The notes under the pieces: model-generated
Databases searched by the model: none
Told to the model about the DNA's origin: nothing
The model's input: the letters and a program-made list of their open reading frames with translations, nothing else
Source: G963708325 sp963708325
GTDB taxonomy: Bacteria; Actinomycetota; Thermoleophilia; Solirubrobacterales; 70-9
DNA: 64,000 nucleotides
Assembly: GCA_963708325.1 (NCBI GenBank)
Contig: OY970203.1
Location: 2,356,001-2,420,000, forward strand
Reading direction: 5' to 3'
Translations under genes and position numbers: made by a program
Shown: piece after piece, positions 60,602-64,000 of the stretch
How the letters are laid out: each line of letters begins with the position of its first letter
Position numbering within the stretch: the first letter of the stretch is position 1

Positions 60602-61690
60602 GTGACCGTGGTAGCGAAGCTGGGATCCTCGATCGTCGCCGACGATGACGGCGAGCTGCGCAGCGACGTGCTCGACGCCGTCTGCGAGCAGGTGGCGGCG
60701 CTCGTCGACGGGGGCGAGAACGTCGTCCTGGTCACCTCGGGGGCGATCGCGCGGGGGATGCGGATGATGAGGCTGGCGGTGCGGCCGCGGGCGATGGACG
60801 AGCTCCAGGCTGCGTCCGCGGTCGGCCAGGGGGACCTCTTCCGCGCCTACGAGCAGCGTCTCGGCGCCCGTGGCGTCCGCAGCGCCCAGGTGCTGCTCAC
60901 CGCGTTCGACCTGTCGGCGCGGGTGCACTACCTCAACGCCCGCCAGACCCTGCGGCGGCTGCTCGACTGGCGGATCGTGCCCGTCGTGAACGAGAACGAC
61001 ACGACGGCCACGGACGAGATCACCTTCGGCGACAACGACTTCCTCTCGGCCCAGGTCGCCGTCCTGCTCGACGCGCGGATGCTCGTGCTGCTGACGGACA
61101 TCGCCGGCCTGCACACCGCGGACCCGCGCACCGACCCTGATGCCGAGCTGGTCGCCGAGGTGAACGACTTCTCCGAGCTCGATGGCCTGCGGATCGGCGA
61201 CCGCACGTCGCCGTTCGGCCTCGGCGGCATGCGCAGCAAGGTGGGCGCCGCCGAGATGGCGAGCGAGGCGGGGATCCCGGCGGTGATCTGCGACGGCACC
61301 GAGAGCGGGACGCTGGGCGCGGCGGCAGCCGGAGAAGCCGTCGGCACGCGCTTCGCCGCCAGGCCGGCCAGGGTCTCGGCGTTCAAGCTGTGGCTGAAGT
61401 ACGCGAAGCCCAGCCACGGGCGGCTCACGGTGGACTCCGGCGCGGCAAGGGTGCTGCGCGAGCAGGGGCGCAGCCTGCTCCCGGTCGGCGTTGTCGCCGT
61501 GGACGGCGAGTTCGAGGCCGGCGACGCCGTCGAGGTCGTCGACGACGGGGGGCCGGTCGGCAAGGGGATCGCCAACTACTCCGCGGCGGAGCTGGAGCGG
61601 GTGAAGGGGCTGAAGACGGCGCAGGTGCAGGAGCTTCTGCCGCGCGCCTCCGAGGAGGCCGTGCACCGCGACTACTTCGTGCTCGCGTAG
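60602..61690 (+). CDS. proB: Glutamate 5-kinase
   Basis: A 362-residue protein with an amino-acid-kinase domain: AKLGSSIVADDDGELR (K and glycine loop), VLVTSGAIARGM, VVNENDTTATDEITFGDND and GLGGMRSKVGAAEMASEAGI. The C-terminal PUA domain follows (about 275-362). It makes gamma-glutamyl phosphate for proline synthesis and is normally inhibited by proline. GTG 60602 begins the homology. proA follows. Confidence 0.96.
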   Translation: MTVVAKLGSSIVADDDGELRSDVLDAVCEQVAALVDGGENVVLVTSGAIARGMRMMRLAVRPRAMDELQAASAVGQGDLFRAYEQRLGARGVRSAQVLLTAFDLSARVHYLNARQTLRRLLDWRIVPVVNENDTTATDEITFGDNDFLSAQVAVLLDARMLVLLTDIAGLHTADPRTDPDAELVAEVNDFSELDGLRIGDRTSPFGLGGMRSKVGAAEMASEAGIPAVICDGTESGTLGAAAAGEAVGTRFAARPARVSAFKLWLKYAKPSHGRLTVDSGAARVLREQGRSLLPVGVVAVDGEFEAGDAVEVVDDGGPVGKGIANYSAAELERVKGLKTAQVQELLPRASEEAVHRDYFVLA

Positions 61691-61799
61691 CCACGTCGCG
61701 GGACGCGGACGTCCGGCCGCGGCTGCGACGACCCCCCGGACTTGCCGCGGCCGAACATCCGCGCCCCGCCTGCGCGGTATCGCCGGCGAGCGCGGCGGC

Positions 61800-61805
61800 T
61801 ACCCT
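61800..61805 (+). promoter_or_regulatory. Candidate -10 element (TACCCT) of proA
   Basis: TACCCT, then TCTTCGGG, then ATG 61814; no Shine-Dalgarno. Confidence 0.5.
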
Positions 61806-61813
61806 TCTTCGGG

Positions 61814-63079
61814 ATGGCGACCAGGACCGAATCGGTGGCCGAGGTCTGCGCGGCGGCGAAGCGCGCCGCACGCAGCCTCGCCGTGCTGGACACGGCGGCG
61901 AAGGACGCCGTGCTCGAGGCGGCGGCGGCGAAGCTGGGCGAGCGCGCCGACGAGGTGCTGGAGGCCAACGCGGCGGACCTCGCCGACGATCGCGCCGCCG
62001 GGCTGACCGAGGCGCTGCGCGACCGGCTGGCGCTGAGCGCGGACCGGGTGGCGGCGATCGCGGCCGGGGTGCGCGAGATCGTCGCCCTGCCGGACCCCGT
62101 CGGCGAGGAGGTGGAGCGGCGTAGGCTCGCCAGCGGGCTCGACCTGCGCAAGCTGCGGGTGCCGCTCGGCGTCGTCGCCGTCATCTACGAGGCGCGGCCG
62201 AACGTGACCGTGGACTGCGCCGCGCTGACCCTGAAGAGCGGCAACGCGATCGTGCTGCGCGGCTCCAGCTACGCCGAGCGCTCCAACGCCGCCCTGGCGG
62301 CGATCGTGCGCGAGGCCGTAGCGGAGGCCGGCCTGCCCGAGGCGGCCGTGTCGCTGCTGCCCGCCGGCGGACGCGACGACCTCGCCGAGCTGGCCACGCA
62401 GGAGGAAAGCGTCGACCTGATCATCCCCCGCGGCGGCGAGGGGCTGAAGGACGCGCTCAAGCGGGTGGCGACGGTGCCGGTGATGTACGCGGCCGCCGGG
62501 AACTGCCACGTCTACGTGCACGCCGACGCCGACCTGGAGATGGCGCGGCGGATCGCCTTCAACGCCAAGGTGCAGCGGCCCGGGGTGTGCAACGCGGCCG
62601 AGACGCTTCTCGTCAGCGCCGAGATCGCGGACGCCTTCCTGCCGGGGGTGCTGGCGGACCTGCACGCCGCCGGCGTCGAGCTGGTCGGCGACGAGCGGGC
62701 GCGGGCGGCGGCCGGCGGGGTCGAGGTCGCTCCCGCGACGGCGGCGGACTGGGACACCGAGTATCTGGGGATGAAGATGGTGGTCGGCGTGGTGGGCTCG
62801 CTGGAGGAGGCCGTGGACCACGTGAACAGGCACGGGACCGGGCATTCCGAGGCGATCGTGACGCGCTCGGAGCGGGCCGGGGACGCCTTCACGGGCGCCG
62901 TGGACGCCGCCGCCGTCTACGTGAACGCGTCCACCCGCTTCACGGACGGGTTCGAGTACGGGATGGGGGCGGAGATCGGCAACTCGACCCAGAAGCTGCA
63001 CGCGCGCGGCCCGATCGGGCTGCGGGAGCTGACGACGTTCAAGTACGTCGTCCACGGCACGGGCCAGGTGCGGGAGTAG
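61814..63079 (+). CDS. proA: Glutamate-5-semialdehyde dehydrogenase (gamma-glutamyl phosphate reductase)
   Basis: A 421-residue ALDH-superfamily enzyme. VPLGVVAVIYEARPNVTVDC and NAIVLRGSSYAERSN form the NADPH region. Catalytic C259 is in AKVQRPGVCNAAETLLV. The DTEYLGMKMVVGVV and NASTRFTDGFEYGMGAEIGNST segments are family-typical. It reduces gamma-glutamyl phosphate to the semialdehyde. It has its own -10 element and is separated from proB by 123 nt, so independent transcription is possible. Confidence 0.96.
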   Translation: MATRTESVAEVCAAAKRAARSLAVLDTAAKDAVLEAAAAKLGERADEVLEANAADLADDRAAGLTEALRDRLALSADRVAAIAAGVREIVALPDPVGEEVERRRLASGLDLRKLRVPLGVVAVIYEARPNVTVDCAALTLKSGNAIVLRGSSYAERSNAALAAIVREAVAEAGLPEAAVSLLPAGGRDDLAELATQEESVDLIIPRGGEGLKDALKRVATVPVMYAAAGNCHVYVHADADLEMARRIAFNAKVQRPGVCNAAETLLVSAEIADAFLPGVLADLHAAGVELVGDERARAAAGGVEVAPATAADWDTEYLGMKMVVGVVGSLEEAVDHVNRHGTGHSEAIVTRSERAGDAFTGAVDAAAVYVNASTRFTDGFEYGMGAEIGNSTQKLHARGPIGLRELTTFKYVVHGTGQVRE

Positions 63080-63128
63080 AGCGGTCGACGGCGGCGGACA
63101 GGCCCGAGCCGATCCCGCGGACGGCGCC

Positions 63129-63728
63129 GTCGCGCGGCTCGGCATCCTCGGCGGCGCCTTCAACCCGCCCCACCTCGGCCATCTCGTGCTCGCCCAGGAG
63201 GCGACGCTGCGGCTGTCGCTGCAGCGCGTCGTGCTGATGCCCTACGGCGACGCTCCGCACAAGCAGATCGAGCAGGATCCCGGGCGGGAGGCCCGCCTCG
63301 AGATGACCCGCCTCGCCGCCGACGGCGACGATCGCTTCGTCGTCTCGTCGCTGGAGGTGGAGCGCGACGGTCCCTCCTACACGCACGAGACCCTCGAGGC
63401 CGTGGCGGCCCAGAGGCCGGGGACGGAGCTCGTGCTCGTGATCGGAGCCGACGCGGCGGCGGGGCTGGGCGGCTGGAGGCGGCCCGAACGGGTGCTCGAG
63501 CTGGCATCGCTGGGGGTAGCGTCGCGGCCCGGGGCCGGGGAGGCCGATGCCCGCGCCGCCCTGGAGCGGGCCGGCGGGGCGGGCCGAATGGCCGCTTTTG
63601 CGATCCCCGACATCGAGGTCTCGTCGACGCTGGTGCGGCAGCGGGTGCAGGCGGGGGAGCCGATTCGCTACCTGGTGCCCGACGCGGTCGCCTCCTACAT
63701 AGAGCGGCAGGGGCTGTACTCGGGATGA
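63129..63728 (+). CDS. nadD: Nicotinate-nucleotide adenylyltransferase, no canonical start codon
   Basis: About 199 residues. LGILGGAFNPPHLGHLVLAQ is the nucleotidyltransferase G-x-F-x-P-x-H-x-G-H site; later ELVLVIGADAAAGLGGWRRP and the C-terminal ISSTxxR equivalent IEVSSTLVRQRV. It makes deamido-NAD. Homologues start 'M-A-R-L-G-I-L-G-G'; here that codon is GTC (63129), and no ATG, GTG, TTG or CTG lies in frame between the last upstream stop and 63186, which is inside the active site. A GTG-to-GTC change or a sequence error is likely. The stop overlaps rsfS (ATGA). Confidence 0.93.
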   Translation, partial: VARLGILGGAFNPPHLGHLVLAQEATLRLSLQRVVLMPYGDAPHKQIEQDPGREARLEMTRLAADGDDRFVVSSLEVERDGPSYTHETLEAVAAQRPGTELVLVIGADAAAGLGGWRRPERVLELASLGVASRPGAGEADARAALERAGGAGRMAAFAIPDIEVSSTLVRQRVQAGEPIRYLVPDAVASYIERQGLYSG

Positions 63729-64000
63729 GCCCCGAGCGGATCGCACGCGAGCTGGCGGAGATCGCCGACGCCAAGCAGGCGGAGGAGATCGTCGCCCTCG
63801 ACATGCGCGGCCTCGTCGGCTACACGGACTTCCTCGTGATCTGCACGGCGCGCAACGAGCGTCAGGCGAAGGCCGTGCACGACGCCGTCCACCTGGAGAT
63901 GAAGCGGCGCCACGGCCTGCTCCCGGGCCGGGTGGAGGGGGAAAGGGAGGCGCGCTGGGTGCTGCTCGACTACCTGGACTGCGTCATGCACGTCTTCACG
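63725..64000 (+). CDS. rsfS: Ribosomal silencing factor RsfS (Iojap/YbeB), partial
   Basis: The first 92 residues are seen; the gene runs off the right edge. MSPERIARELAEIADAKQAE, then VALDMRGLVGYTDFLVICTARNERQAKAVHDAV and WVLLDYLDCVMHVF are the complete Iojap pattern. It binds L14 and blocks subunit joining in starvation. It overlaps the nadD stop, as in most actinobacteria and Firmicutes. Confidence 0.95.
   Translation, partial: MSPERIARELAEIADAKQAEEIVALDMRGLVGYTDFLVICTARNERQAKAVHDAVHLEMKRRHGLLPGRVEGEREARWVLLDYLDCVMHVFT

Noticed and set aside
63186..63728. Starting nadD at GTG 63186
   Set aside because: It would cut away the GGAFNPPHLGH nucleotide-binding site.

Overview
The window comes from a very GC-rich chromosome (about 70% by eye) of a Gram-positive, high-GC bacterium. 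The run valS-folC-ndk-maf-mreBCD-mrdA-rodA-rne-rplU-rpmA-obg-proB-proA-nadD-rsfS is the classical actinobacterial order. The lineage-typical extras (fused MFS/spermidine synthase, caa3-type CtaG, DUF7144 membrane protein, trigger factor-clpP-clpX block) fit the deep-branching Thermoleophilia (Solirubrobacterales/Gaiellales-like). That placement is an inference from gene content. I saw no rRNA, tRNA, CRISPR array, insertion sequence or prophage, and no gene-free stretch longer than about 225 bases.

Layout. 1-10.5 kb is a patchwork of small, mostly single-gene accessory units: DHFR-like reductase, two cupins, an aldo/keto reductase of lower GC bounded by imperfect direct repeats, DUF899, GST, GT2 glycosyltransferase, lipase-like hydrolase, universal stress protein, DUF1326 and dienelactone hydrolase. 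10.5-19.2 kb carries a nucleotide-sugar epimerase, a secreted fibronectin-III protein, a GH15 glucoamylase/trehalase divergent from an SDR, CorA, CtaG and a fused MFS/spermidine synthase. 19.3-25.3 kb is a protein-quality-control block (tig, methyltransferase, clpP, thioredoxin-TPR, clpX), interrupted by a secreted beta-helix protein and a delta-60 repeat remnant.

25.3-43.2 kb is the most unusual part. A two-component system (25320-27376) diverges from an operon of two different CusA/CzcA-type RND pumps that sandwich a truncated adaptor-like lipoprotein and end in a second lipoprotein. Converging on it is a seven-gene minus-strand operon: ABC ATPase, ABC-2 permease, anchored beta-sandwich protein, a paralogue of the RND-linked lipoprotein, two LolD-type ATPases and a 1,036-residue FtsX-like permease with a DUF11-like insertion. 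The two arms share one lipoprotein family, which suggests a single envelope-export or metal/lipid-handling module in an organism with no expected outer membrane.

43.3-64 kb is the conserved housekeeping block: tRNA charging, folate, cell-shape and septal wall synthesis, RNase E/G, ribosomal proteins, Obg, proline synthesis, NAD synthesis and ribosome silencing. Two window-wide patterns deserve attention. First, many starts lie 6-12 nt after a TANNNT hexamer with no Shine-Dalgarno, as expected for leaderless or near-leaderless mRNAs. Second, several conserved genes (clpX, maf, nadD) lack a canonical start at the homology-expected position and mrdA carries a +1 frameshift. These are either real translational peculiarities or sequence errors.
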